From Lachnospiraceae bacterium (GTDB lineage: Bacteria > Bacillota > Clostridia > Lachnospirales > Lachnospiraceae): a DNA stretch of 46,800 nt. The DNA is taken from the NCBI GenBank assembly GCA_024693135.1, contig JAILLN010000016.1, forward strand, positions 1-46,800. Reading direction: 5' to 3'. A model generated the notes under the pieces. That model did not search any database. It saw only the letters and a list, made by a program, of their open reading frames with translations, and was not told where the DNA came from. A program made the translations under genes and the position numbers. Positions 1-8,178 of this stretch are shown here, one piece after another. How positions within the stretch are numbered: position 1 is the first letter of the stretch; every line of letters begins with the position of its first letter.

Positions 1-119
1 CTGTTCTTTACACCTTTCATTTTGAGTCGCCTTCCAGCTCCCCCCACGCTGTGCTGATTTGGTTCAGCCTGTGTAACGAATAAAAGAAGCATAAATCGCG
101 ATGAGATAATATATGGTTG

Positions 120-345
120 AAATAGTCTTCGTTTGCTTCCATATATTTTGCGAAGGGTGAGCCGCCAAGAGCCTTGGTGTTTCCTAAGGAGCCTCTTACC
201 GCGAACACGCGGAGATTGCCGCCTGCGTAGACTTGCAAGATCGGCTGTCTGGCGAGACAACACGCTTTTAAGTTGGCTCGCCAAGCCGAGATTGCATAGT
301 CGAAGCCAGCGGGAAGCTCCGCATGAAGTGAGCGGTGAGGCGACG
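120..345. other. Hairpin-rich non-coding region, candidate structured RNA or repeat element
   Basis: No convincing gene is seen in 1-538; open frames across it on either strand lack a ribosome binding site and recognisable domains. The stretch folds strongly. A long interrupted hairpin spans 230-301, with paired segments GACT/AGTC, TGCAA/TTGCA, TCGGCT/AGCCGA, GGCGAG/CTCGCC and CAAC/GTTG closing on a short loop. Smaller hairpins are CCGCG-AACA-CGCGG at 199-212, AAGAG-CCTT...AAGG...CTCTT at about 169-198, and GCGG...CCGC at 309-322. The transcribed strand cannot be decided because the hairpins read on both. It could be a non-coding RNA, a mobile intergenic repeat or the end of a lost element. 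Confidence 0.45.
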
Positions 346-353
346 TGGAAATG

Positions 354-435
354 CAAGGCCCGCCGGCGGCGCAGACTACCCACAATACAAGGCCCGCCGG
401 CGGCGCAGACCTGCCACAATGCAAGACCTGCTAGC
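354..435. repeat. 34-bp tandem repeat, two full copies plus a partial third
   Basis: Unit 1 is 354-387, unit 2 is 388-421, and a partial unit starts at 422. The first 23 bases of the two full units are identical and the rest differs at a few positions. Each unit contains the perfect palindrome CCGCCGGCGG, so each can form its own GC-rich hairpin. The array directly follows the hairpin-rich region and ends about 100 bases before cls. Confidence 0.85.
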
Positions 436-538
436 TCTCATTAAGTTGCGCTTGTAAGAGGGCGTTGAAGTGTTGTAGAATTACAGTGGTTTTATGTAGT
501 TTTCATTAGAAAGATCAAAGCGGAAGGGAACTGTATTC

Positions 539-2074
539 ATGAAAAAAGTTTTCGGACGAATCCTTATCGTGATACCTGCCATAGCCCTTCAGGTTTTCTG
601 GTATTATCTGGTTCTGGACGGCCTGGATCTCATCATGCGCGGCCACCTGAGCGACCTGATCAGCAGCCTCTTTTCCATTCTCGCGATCCTCTTCGTGCTG
701 AACCTGATCTCAAAGCGGGATGAAAGCAGCTACAAGCTCCTGTGGGTCATCGTTATCCTGTCCATGCCCATCCTGGGCTCGATCCTCTACGCCTTCCTCG
801 GAAATAAGCATACCGGCAAGGGCCTGAAGGCAAAGATCCAGCAGTCCTCTGATTTCTTTTCTGTGGAGGACTATGCCATGGAAAAAGACCTTTCTCCTGA
901 GCTCAAGGCCCTGGACTTGAGGCTCGGCCAGTCCTTCCAGCACATCGCCCGGACCACCGGCTTTCCCGTCCTGAAAAACGGCACCTCCCGGTATTATCCC
1001 TTCGGCGAGGACATGTTTGCCGATATGTGCGAGGACCTGAAGTCTGCCGAAAAATTTATCTATGTGGAATATTTCATCATCCAGCGCGGAAAATTCTGGG
1101 ATAAACTCACCGACCTCCTTAGTGAAAAGGCCGCCGCCGGCGTAGACGTTAGGGTCATTTATGATGATCTCGGAAGCATTGCCACTTATTCCGTCGCAGA
1201 CATCCACGACCTGGCTCAGAAGGGGATCAAGTGCATTGCCTTCAATCCGCTGCTCTTTCTCAGCACAAAGCTGAACAACCGGGACCACCGCAAGATCATG
1301 GTGATCGATGGAAGGATCGCCTACAGCGGAGGCGTCAACCTGGCTGATGAATACATTAATGAGAAGAAATTATTCGGACGGTGGAAGGACATCGGCTTCC
1401 GCATTACCGGCGATGCTGTCGGAAGCTATACCTATATGTTTGCCGAGTTCTGGAATGCCTTCTCCAAGGAAAAGATCGACAAGGAGGAAATCTCATCCGG
1501 AGCACAGCCGCAAGCCCCGGACGCGGACAATGGATTCATCCTGCCCTACTACGATTCCCCCATGCGTAATGAACATACCAGCAATGTGCTGTATACGGAG
1601 CTTCTGTCTCTGGCCACGGATTTTGTATGGTTTTATACCCCCTACCTGATGCTGGGAGACGCGCTTTTCGATGCCATGATCCGGGCGGCGGAGCGGGGAG
1701 TGGATGTGCGGATCATCATGCCGGGCATCCCGGACAAAAAGATGGTTTACCGCCTTTCCAGAAGCTATTATCCGGATCTTTTGAAGGCAGGTGTCCGGAT
1801 CTATGAATATACGCCCGGCTTTGTCCATGCCAAGGCCGTGATCGTGGATGACAAGGTAGCCTGCATCGGTACCGTAAACCTGGACTACCGGAGCCTGTTT
1901 CTCCACTTTGAATGCAATTCCGTATTCTATAAGGCCGATATCATTCCGGCCCTGAAGGAGGATTACCTGGCGACCCTGAAGGAATGCAGGGAAAGGACTC
2001 TGGATAATTTCAGCTGCGGCACTGTCCACCGATTCATCGACAGCGTGCTGCGGATCCTTGCACCCCTGCTTTGA
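539..2074 (+). CDS. cls: Cardiolipin synthase, phospholipase D superfamily
   Basis: A 511-residue membrane enzyme predicted to condense two phosphatidylglycerols into cardiolipin and glycerol at the cytoplasmic membrane. Three hydrophobic segments lie in the first ~95 residues, as in bacterial Cls. Two PLD domains follow, each with an HxKxxxxD motif: H250/K252/D257 (HRKIMVID) and H430/K432/D437 (HAKAVIVD). The second is followed by GTVNLDYRS, typical of the family. Length fits full-size Cls. The ATG at 539 is preceded by GGAAGGGA about 10 bases upstream. The mscS-like gene begins 34 bases after the stop on the same strand, so the two probably form an operon with an envelope-stress theme (inference). 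Family assignment is firm; the in vivo substrate is not shown by sequence. Confidence 0.95.
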   Translation: MKKVFGRILIVIPAIALQVFWYYLVLDGLDLIMRGHLSDLISSLFSILAILFVLNLISKRDESSYKLLWVIVILSMPILGSILYAFLGNKHTGKGLKAKIQQSSDFFSVEDYAMEKDLSPELKALDLRLGQSFQHIARTTGFPVLKNGTSRYYPFGEDMFADMCEDLKSAEKFIYVEYFIIQRGKFWDKLTDLLSEKAAAGVDVRVIYDDLGSIATYSVADIHDLAQKGIKCIAFNPLLFLSTKLNNRDHRKIMVIDGRIAYSGGVNLADEYINEKKLFGRWKDIGFRITGDAVGSYTYMFAEFWNAFSKEKIDKEEISSGAQPQAPDADNGFILPYYDSPMRNEHTSNVLYTELLSLATDFVWFYTPYLMLGDALFDAMIRAAERGVDVRIIMPGIPDKKMVYRLSRSYYPDLLKAGVRIYEYTPGFVHAKAVIVDDKVACIGTVNLDYRSLFLHFECNSVFYKADIIPALKEDYLATLKECRERTLDNFSCGTVHRFIDSVLRILAPLL

Positions 2075-2108
2075 TCCCCACATCCACTATATGGAGGAAT
2101 GAGAGAAG

Positions 2109-5100
2109 ATGAACGACAATCCTTCCGACGGCATCTCCGCCAAAAGACGCTATAAAAAACGGGCTTTGGTTTTCATTATCCTGTCCAGTATTATTTTCAT
2201 CATTTTCTTTTCCATGCTCCAGTCTGTCCTTCAGACAAGGGCAAGAAAAGAGCAGGAGCACAATCTGGACCGGTTTTTCTCTTCCACCTTCTCCAACCTC
2301 AATAATAACATCCATGAGGTCAACAGCCTCCGGGATGCCTTCAACCAAAACAACATCACCATGCTGAACGACCTGGTCATGGCTTACTCCGGGGAAAAAT
2401 ACGAGGAGCTTTCCACCCTGAGTCCCGACGAACAGAGCGACCTTCTCTACAGTGCCAGCTACAGCATGCAGAACTGCGCCTGGCTCCTGGTGGTAAACCG
2501 GGATGCGGATATCCTGATCTCTACTTCACCGAAGAATAACGGCCTCAATATCCTGCAGGACGGAGAGACCGAACTGACTGCCGATCAGTTCCACGATCTG
2601 TGCGACGGCAAGGTCGATCATCTCGTCGTGGAAAGCCCCTATGAGGGAAGTGACGTATACAAGGGTAAGCAGCTCTATCTCTACTGCAAGCCCATTCCCG
2701 GCACCTATGGACAGGAAGGCTACAAATACTTCTTCCTTGCCTTCACGTCGGATATTATCGATGCCACCGTCTCCCGCTTAAGCGACCTGTCCGTATGGCT
2801 CAATACCTCCAACATCGGAAATAACGGCTCCGTCTTCATGGTGGATGCCGAAAATGACACGATCCGGTACGGCATCTTCCGGGGAGAGGATGTGTCCGGA
2901 AAAAAGGCCTCCGAACTGGGGCTTCATGCCGAGCTCCTTCAGGACCGTTATTTGGGTGATGCCGACATAAGCGGTGTGCCCTGTTATGTCTCAGCCCGCC
3001 AGTATTCCTCATCCATGTTCGGCTCCAAAAACTATATCGTCGCCGCCATCCCCCTCAGGGATGTGTATGGAGCCAATAAATCCGTCATCCTTTGGAACTG
3101 CTGTCTTTTCCTGATCTTTTTGGTGCTCATGATCGCCTACGCGGCCTTCGTTCGCTCTGATACCTTGAAAAAAAAGGAGGGGTTGAAGGGCATCCCCCTT
3201 TTCCGGCAGAAAGGACGCAGGATCTATTTCAGCAGGACTCTTGCCGGCAAGATCCTCCCCATCGTCTTCCTGTCCTCCTTCCTTGTCTATCTCGCTTCCT
3301 TCTACTTCCAGGCCCTGATGAAGCTTTCGGATGCCTTCTCCGAATCCGTATCCCTGGAAAAGGAGATTTCCAGGAACATCGAGGAGGGAGCCTCCCTTCA
3401 GTCCGATTTTGACGATTATTATGAATTCCAATACATCAGCCGGGCGCAGCTCTTATCCTTCGTGATCTCCCTCCATGGAGACGAATACTTTGATTTCGAC
3501 AATGAGGCAAACGATGTGAGGACCGCCGGGAGCATAGATGCCAATGGAAACCGGGATATCATCCGGGACAACTACCGCAATCCGGTCAATGTGATCAACA
3601 GTTCCTATGCCTTAGCTGAGCTCTGCACCAAAAACAATATTGAAGAGATCTATCTGATCTCGGATACCGGAGTGACCCTGGCCACTTCCTCCTCTTATTG
3701 GAATTTCTCCTTAAGCAATGACCAGAATGCTCAGTCCTATGAATTCTGGGACATCCTCGACGGCAAGCAGCTTTCCATCGTCCAGGGTCCCATGATCAGC
3801 GACGAAGGCCACCTTTCCCAGTTTATCGGCTGCCCCCAGAGCTACTACACCTGCCTGGATGATGAGGGCAGGACGAAATTTATGTGCTATACCGATTATC
3901 TGAACCAGCAGAACGGGACCTATACCGGCAATGAGATCACGCGCCATACCGGCCTGATCCAGCTGGAACTGAATCCGACGGATGAAAGCAGCATGCTGAA
4001 CAACGCAAATGCGCAATACGTGCTTTCCAATACCAAGATCTCCAATGACGGCTTTCTCATTGCTTTCCAGTATAATGATGATCTGGAGGACTATGATGTG
4101 ATCTACACCCCGCTGCCTGACATGAAGGATAAGACCTCCACCGAGCTCGGGCTTTCCGAAATGGCCTTCAGCGGGGATTACAACGGCTTCCAGTATCTGA
4201 ACGGCATCCGCTACCTGCAGAGCCTCCGGAAGGCAGGAGATTACTACATCGCGACAGCCATGCCTATGGAAAAGCTATATGAAGGCATCTCCGGGATCTC
4301 TCTGTTCTGTGCCCTGTTTTCCCTGGCTGTCATGCTCCTCATTCTGGTCTATACCGTATTTTATTTCGATGACATGGACGATGACGAGCTTTACCGGGAG
4401 GAGATGGATCCCCTGGCGATCTTCGGGCATTGGAGCGCAGCCCGGTCCGCAAAGCCGGGGAATCCCTTCCATCAATTTGAATCCATTGTAAAAAACAGCC
4501 TGATCATCTTAGGGATCGTATTTCTCCTCTCCATCATCTATGACGCCCAAAGGTATGGCAACAACTCGGCCATCTTTTATATCCTGAAGGGAGAGTGGGA
4601 CAAGGGAGTCCATATCTTCTCCCTGTCCGCCTGTTTTGTGATCATCATCGTATCCTCCATCATCCTTAAATTTACCAGCCATCTGGCTTACCTGATCGCG
4701 GCCGCATTCGGCAACCGGGTGCTCACCATGATCCGGCTTTTCGTATCTTTAGCCAAGACGGTCATCATCGGACTTATCCTGTTTTACTGCCTTTTTCTGC
4801 TGGGGATCGATGCCACCAGGCTGCTTGCTTCCGCAGGGATCCTGTCTGTGGTGGTCGGCCTTGGCGCCCAGAGCCTCCTGGGAGACGTATTGGCCGGTAT
4901 CTTCATCGTGATGGAGGGTTCCCTCCATGTGGGGGATTATGTGACCATCGAAGGCGTCCGCGGCATTGTCACGGAGATCGGCCTCCGTACTACAAGATAT
5001 GAGGATATCAACCAGAACATCCGGATCATCCGTAATAACGAGATCAAATCTCTATCCAATATGTCCATGAAGTATTCCGTGATCCTTTACAACATCCCGG

Positions 5101-5420
5101 TACCCTATGAAGAGGACTTTCCGAAGATCCGCAAGATCCTGAATGAAGAATTTATCGATCTTTATGAGGATCATCGTTTCCTGAAGTCCATACCGGTCTG
5201 CCAGGGCATAGAGCATTTAGGGGAGAGCTCCGTGGAGCTAAGGGTGCGGTTCATGTGTGAGGAAAAAGACCGTTATGACGTGCAGCGATTTATGTACGAT
5301 GAGATCATGCGGATCTTCCGGGAAAACAATATCACGGTTCCCTTCAACCAACTGGACATTCACGTTGGACGGGAGCTTACGGACGGATCCATCCCCGGGG
5401 AAGCCCCCCGGGAGGACTGA
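2109..5420 (+). CDS. MscS-family mechanosensitive channel with large sensor-like N-terminal region
   Basis: At 1103 residues this is several times the ~290 of classical MscS. A first membrane segment (about residues 19-37) is followed by ~290 extracytoplasmic residues that look Cache-like, then segments near 328-350 and 380-400. A second ~320-residue extracytoplasmic region ends at a segment near 724-752. Three more segments lead into the MscS pore from about residue 880. The pore helix region has Gly/Ala-rich packing (GLGAQSLLGDVLAG) and the following beta domain contains HVGDYVTIEG and RTTRYEDI, both typical of MscS. The start is supported by GGAGGA about 10 bases upstream of the ATG. The pore assignment is strong. 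The Cache resemblance is inferred from layout, not from a profile search. It probably releases solutes under membrane tension, possibly tuned by external ligands. Confidence 0.88.
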   Translation: MNDNPSDGISAKRRYKKRALVFIILSSIIFIIFFSMLQSVLQTRARKEQEHNLDRFFSSTFSNLNNNIHEVNSLRDAFNQNNITMLNDLVMAYSGEKYEELSTLSPDEQSDLLYSASYSMQNCAWLLVVNRDADILISTSPKNNGLNILQDGETELTADQFHDLCDGKVDHLVVESPYEGSDVYKGKQLYLYCKPIPGTYGQEGYKYFFLAFTSDIIDATVSRLSDLSVWLNTSNIGNNGSVFMVDAENDTIRYGIFRGEDVSGKKASELGLHAELLQDRYLGDADISGVPCYVSARQYSSSMFGSKNYIVAAIPLRDVYGANKSVILWNCCLFLIFLVLMIAYAAFVRSDTLKKKEGLKGIPLFRQKGRRIYFSRTLAGKILPIVFLSSFLVYLASFYFQALMKLSDAFSESVSLEKEISRNIEEGASLQSDFDDYYEFQYISRAQLLSFVISLHGDEYFDFDNEANDVRTAGSIDANGNRDIIRDNYRNPVNVINSSYALAELCTKNNIEEIYLISDTGVTLATSSSYWNFSLSNDQNAQSYEFWDILDGKQLSIVQGPMISDEGHLSQFIGCPQSYYTCLDDEGRTKFMCYTDYLNQQNGTYTGNEITRHTGLIQLELNPTDESSMLNNANAQYVLSNTKISNDGFLIAFQYNDDLEDYDVIYTPLPDMKDKTSTELGLSEMAFSGDYNGFQYLNGIRYLQSLRKAGDYYIATAMPMEKLYEGISGISLFCALFSLAVMLLILVYTVFYFDDMDDDELYREEMDPLAIFGHWSAARSAKPGNPFHQFESIVKNSLIILGIVFLLSIIYDAQRYGNNSAIFYILKGEWDKGVHIFSLSACFVIIIVSSIILKFTSHLAYLIAAAFGNRVLTMIRLFVSLAKTVIIGLILFYCLFLLGIDATRLLASAGILSVVVGLGAQSLLGDVLAGIFIVMEGSLHVGDYVTIEGVRGIVTEIGLRTTRYEDINQNIRIIRNNEIKSLSNMSMKYSVILYNIPVPYEEDFPKIRKILNEEFIDLYEDHRFLKSIPVCQGIEHLGESSVELRVRFMCEEKDRYDVQRFMYDEIMRIFRENNITVPFNQLDIHVGRELTDGSIPGEAPRED

Positions 5421-5440
5421 TCCTATCCCTCAAGACCGGA

Positions 5441-5632
5441 TCAGCCGTCGATCCGGATGGTCTTCCCGCATCCCCCATCTGACTTGGGGCAGATCACGAT
5501 ATTCTTCCGGGCATCGATCTGGAAGCGGTGATCGCAGTACGGGCACCGGAAGGGCATCATCTGCGGCCCGCCTTTCCCGCCGGAAACTCCTTCCAGCTCA
5601 TTATCACTTATTTCATAGCTGTCTTTTTTCAT
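5441..5632 (-). CDS. Small zinc-ribbon protein with double-glycine-type leader
   Basis: A 63-residue protein. Residues 8-19 (ISDNELEGVSGG) match the double-glycine leader pattern used by C39-protease bacteriocin exporters. The rest carries four cysteines, C30-x2-C33 and C48-x6-C55, suggesting a small zinc ribbon. The ATG at 5632 is chosen because AGAAAGGA lies 8 bases upstream; an in-frame ATG at 5656 would add eight residues but lacks an equally good site. No maturation enzyme, exporter or immunity gene is in the window. It is divergent from the AraC gene at 5855, with a direct repeat between them, and runs convergently to the mscS-like gene. It could be an exported peptide or a cytosolic zinc-ribbon protein that only resembles one; function is unknown. 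Confidence 0.75.
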   Translation of the reverse strand: MKKDSYEISDNELEGVSGGKGGPQMMPFRCPYCDHRFQIDARKNIVICPKSDGGCGKTIRIDG

Positions 5633-5678
5633 CCATCCGATCCTTTCTGACTTCATCTGTTTTTTTCCTGTACAATCA

Positions 5679-5707
5679 TAGATACGAAAAAAAGCCCCGG
5701 ATGTCAA
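5679..5707 (-). promoter_or_regulatory. Probable promoter of the small zinc-ribbon gene
   Basis: On the minus strand TTGACA (5702-5707) and TATCTA (5679-5684) are separated by 17 bases. It lies 47 bases upstream of the chosen ATG, with the ribosome binding site in between. Confidence 0.6.
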
Positions 5708-5730
5708 TCCTTTAGGCCGCATCTTTTCTT

Positions 5731-5787
5731 CCGGCCCATATGGCATGGCGGCTGCACCGGAGGAACGGAAAACCGGCCCATATGGCA
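5731..5787. promoter_or_regulatory. 15-bp direct repeat, candidate AraC operator
   Basis: CCGGCCCATATGGCA occurs at 5731-5745 and again, identically, at 5773-5787. The offset is 42 bases, close to four helical turns. Each copy contains the palindrome CCATATGG. The pair sits between the divergent promoters of the zinc-ribbon gene and the AraC gene, and the second copy overlaps the likely -35 region of araC. Direct repeats on one helical face fit binding by an AraC-family dimer; that the neighbouring regulator binds here is inference. Confidence 0.65.
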
Positions 5788-5811
5788 CGCCACCCTGAAT
5801 CATGATATAAT
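5783..5811 (+). promoter_or_regulatory. Possible promoter of the AraC gene
   Basis: TATAAT at 5806-5811 is a perfect -10, with a poor -35 (TGGCAC, 5783-5788) 17 bases upstream. The poor -35 overlaps the second copy of the direct repeat, as expected for an activator-dependent or self-regulated promoter. Confidence 0.5.
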
Positions 5812-5854
5812 CCCTTGCAGGATAATGCCTGCTTAAAGACAGAAGGAGTATGCT

Positions 5855-6742
5855 ATGCCAAAAAAAGAAGACCTGCCTGATATCCCGGAAAAGGGTTATC
5901 TTCATGAGGACTTCAGGCTTTTTCACAATACGGATACCCTGGGCACGGATACGCCGGTGCATGTCCATGACTTCTATAAGGTCACCTTCGTTAAGTACGG
6001 GTCTGGCAGCTATATGATCGACGGCAGGACCTACAATGTCTCTGCCGGCGACATCATCCTCGTCGGAAGAGGCGTGCCCCATAAGCCCTCCTTTATGGCC
6101 GGAAATCTGTACGACCGGTATACGCTTTATATCTCCGCCCAGATGCTGAAGGACTTTGATCTGCCGGAGTGTCATATCTATGACCTCTTTTCTTCGGAAA
6201 GCGCAAATGTCATCCGGCCCGAGATCAAGGAAACGGACCGGTTTTCCGGGGTTTTGGAAAGGATCCATACGGAATCCGGATCCTCATCTTATGCGGCGCA
6301 TCTGGCCGCCCGGCTGGGCGTCATCCGTTTCCTCATCGAAGCCGGCCGATGCAGGGAGGAATCCGCCCTGACGGTGCCCCTCTGCGCCACGGAGGAGGAC
6401 GATATGCTCCGCCTGCTCCGGTACGTGAACGATAATATAAGGGAAATGGTGTCTGAAGATGACATCGCAGAGCATTTCGGGCTGAGCAGACAGAAGCTGG
6501 CGGAGAGCTTTGCCAGCGCCTTCGGCTGCCAGCTTTCCGAATACATGAAAAACCGCAGGCTTACCCGGGCCCATGAAATGATCATGGACGGCCAGGATCC
6601 TGCGGATGCCTGTTATTCCTGCGGCTATGGCAGCTATCAGGACTTTGCCCGTGCCTATGCGGATAAATACGGCGAGCCTCCCAGGAGGCCGGTGAAGCAG
6701 GGCTTGGGCAAGGATGTATTTACGGATTACTTTCTGGAATGA
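5855..6742 (+). CDS. AraC-family transcriptional regulator with cupin sensor domain
   Basis: A 295-residue regulator. Residues ~1-130 look like an AraC ligand-binding cupin, with HVHDFYKV, SYMIDGRTYNV and GDIILVGRGVPHKP, where the histidines and Gly-Asp turn are typical. The last ~100 residues carry two helix-turn-helix motifs: DDIAEHFGLSRQKLAESF, then DACYSCGYGSYQDFARAYADKYGEPP, the usual AraC signature with serine/tyrosine and phenylalanine positions kept. AGAAGGAG sits 6 bases before the ATG. It is divergent from the zinc-ribbon gene and ends 6 bases from the convergent OhrR-type gene. Its effector is unknown; the adjacent direct repeat is the obvious candidate target. Confidence 0.92.
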   Translation: MPKKEDLPDIPEKGYLHEDFRLFHNTDTLGTDTPVHVHDFYKVTFVKYGSGSYMIDGRTYNVSAGDIILVGRGVPHKPSFMAGNLYDRYTLYISAQMLKDFDLPECHIYDLFSSESANVIRPEIKETDRFSGVLERIHTESGSSSYAAHLAARLGVIRFLIEAGRCREESALTVPLCATEEDDMLRLLRYVNDNIREMVSEDDIAEHFGLSRQKLAESFASAFGCQLSEYMKNRRLTRAHEMIMDGQDPADACYSCGYGSYQDFARAYADKYGEPPRRPVKQGLGKDVFTDYFLE

Positions 6743-6748
6743 CCTTTC

Positions 6749-7180
6749 TCATCCTTCCAGAAACTGGTACAGCAGCCGGTACATTTCCTTTGCATCCTCC
6801 TCGCTTAAGGGCGATCCTTCCCCGGCCAGCTTCATGGGGATATCCTTGCACTTTTCCTTGAGGGCATCCCCCTCCTGTGTGATGCTTATGATGGTGACCC
6901 GCTCATCCTCCTTTGATCTCTGTCTTGTCACATATCCCGCCTTTTCCAGCCTCTTTAAAAGCGGAGTGAGGGTTCCCGCATCCAGATGAAGGATGCTTCC
7001 CAGCTGTCCCACATTCATGCTCTCATGCTCCCAGAGGACCATCAGGACAACATACTGGGTATAGGTAAGCCCCAGAGGACTTAAGTAGGGCGTATACTTT
7101 CCCACGATCTTCCTTCCGCATGCGTACAGGGGAAAGCACAGCTGGTTTTTCAATAAGAGCTGCTGGTATTCCTGTGCCAT
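6749..7180 (-). CDS. ohrR: MarR-family regulator of OhrR type
   Basis: A 143-residue winged-helix protein. Its N-terminus, with LKNQLCFPLYA and a cysteine at residue 15, matches the redox-sensing OhrR subgroup, where that cysteine is oxidised by organic peroxides. The wing region contains LDAGTLTPLLKRLEKAG and RSKEDERVTIISIT, both very close to the OhrR consensus. AAGGAG lies 6 bases before the ATG. It follows the aldo/keto reductase gene by 43 bases on the same strand and probably shares its promoter. No ohr peroxidase gene is in the window, so the reductase may be its regulated partner (inference). The cysteine and sequence pattern make the subgroup call fairly secure; the effector is not shown. 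Confidence 0.87.
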   Translation of the reverse strand: MAQEYQQLLLKNQLCFPLYACGRKIVGKYTPYLSPLGLTYTQYVVLMVLWEHESMNVGQLGSILHLDAGTLTPLLKRLEKAGYVTRQRSKEDERVTIISITQEGDALKEKCKDIPMKLAGEGSPLSEEDAKEMYRLLYQFLEG

Positions 7181-7223
7181 TGATCACTCCTTCATTTCCC
7201 TTTGATCAAGCGTCCCGCTGCCA

Positions 7224-8099
7224 TCACTGCTGGTCCGGGTTGCTTTTTTTATCGGGGATATAAAAATCCGGATGCTCCCCGAGCCAGGCCGTCTGCGGCA
7301 TGCATGAAAGCATGGAAAGGTCTTCTTCGGACAGGTCAAAGTCGAAAACCTCCAGATTGGCCTTCATATGCTCCAGGGAGGATGCCTTCGGTATGGGCAG
7401 GATCCCCTTCGACAGGAGGAAGCGCAGGTTGATCTGCTGTACGCTCCTTCCGTATTTTTCGGCAAGCCGGACCAGGATGGAATTGCCGATGGTGGCATTT
7501 TCTCTGCCCCTGCCCAGAGGAGACCAGGCCATGGGCAGGACTCCGTTTTCCATGCAGAAGGATACGGCCTTTTCCTGTGAATACCCCGGATGCAGCTCCA
7601 GCTGGTCTACCACAGGCTTGATCCTGCTGTGTTCCAGAATGTTCTTCAGATGATGGGGAAGGAAATTGCTGAGCCCCAGCCTCTTTACCTTTCCGCTGTC
7701 TACAAGCTTTTCCATGGCCTGCCAGGTCTCGATGTCAAGCCCCTTCCAGTCCTCGCCGTCTTCCCCGGTCTGCCTGGGCCAGTGTATCATATAGATGTCC
7801 ACATAGTCTGTCTGCAGGCGGTTTAAGGAGCGTTCGAAGGCCTTTTCCACCTCTCCCGCCCCCATCTCATCGATCCAGAGCTTTGTCTCAATGATCACCT
7901 CGGACCTGGATATGCCGCTCTCGCGGAGGGCACCGCCCAGGGAGCTTTCCGTCTCATAGAGGGAGGCCGTATCAAAAAAACGGTATCCACAGTCTATGGC
8001 CTTCAGTATCACGTCCTTGTTTTTCTCAAACTCTTCATTGTAGGTACCGAATCCGATCTTCGGCAAAAGGCTTTTATCCGCTAATGTGTAATATTCCAT
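7224..8099 (-). CDS. Aldo/keto reductase (2,5-diketo-D-gluconate reductase-like)
   Basis: A 291-residue NADPH-dependent carbonyl reductase of the AKR superfamily. The (beta/alpha)8 landmarks are visible in order: GFGTYN, FFDTASLYETESSLGGAL (catalytic Asp and Tyr), ETKLW (Lys), DYVDIYMIHWP (His), GLSNF, WSPLGRG, and IPKASSLEHMKANL for cofactor binding. The ATG at 8099 is preferred over an upstream in-frame ATG (8138) because AAAGGAG lies 6 bases before it. A consensus promoter is immediately upstream. It forms a two-gene unit with the OhrR-type regulator, suggesting a role in detoxifying reactive carbonyls under oxidative stress rather than in the neighbouring sugar locus. Substrate is unknown. 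Confidence 0.92.
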   Translation of the reverse strand: MEYYTLADKSLLPKIGFGTYNEEFEKNKDVILKAIDCGYRFFDTASLYETESSLGGALRESGISRSEVIIETKLWIDEMGAGEVEKAFERSLNRLQTDYVDIYMIHWPRQTGEDGEDWKGLDIETWQAMEKLVDSGKVKRLGLSNFLPHHLKNILEHSRIKPVVDQLELHPGYSQEKAVSFCMENGVLPMAWSPLGRGRENATIGNSILVRLAEKYGRSVQQINLRFLLSKGILPIPKASSLEHMKANLEVFDFDLSEEDLSMLSCMPQTAWLGEHPDFYIPDKKSNPDQQ

Positions 8100-8133
8100 G
8101 CAGGCTCCTTTCTTTTTTGCCGTGTTATCTTTC

Positions 8134-8167
8134 AGCATATTATATTGTGCAAAATGTATGCTGTCAA
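8134..8167 (-). promoter_or_regulatory. Consensus promoter with overlapping palindrome (AKR/ohrR operon)
   Basis: On the minus strand TTGACA (8162-8167) and TATAAT (8139-8144) are separated by exactly 17 bases, a perfect vegetative promoter. An interrupted palindrome with AGCATA and TATGCT arms and an inner TTG/CAA pair (8134-8162) overlaps both hexamers and is a plausible operator for the MarR-family protein of the same operon. Such a strong promoter would need repression. Confidence 0.8.
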
Positions 8168-8178
8168 GCAGAACCTGC

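Noticed and set aside
354..435. CRISPR-like repeat upstream of cls
   Set aside because: It has only two full head-to-tail units and no spacers.
17..444. Open frames on both strands across the first 440 bases
   Set aside because: They lack ribosome binding sites and recognisable domains, overlap each other, and cross perfect hairpins and a tandem repeat. The sequence is better explained as structured non-coding DNA.
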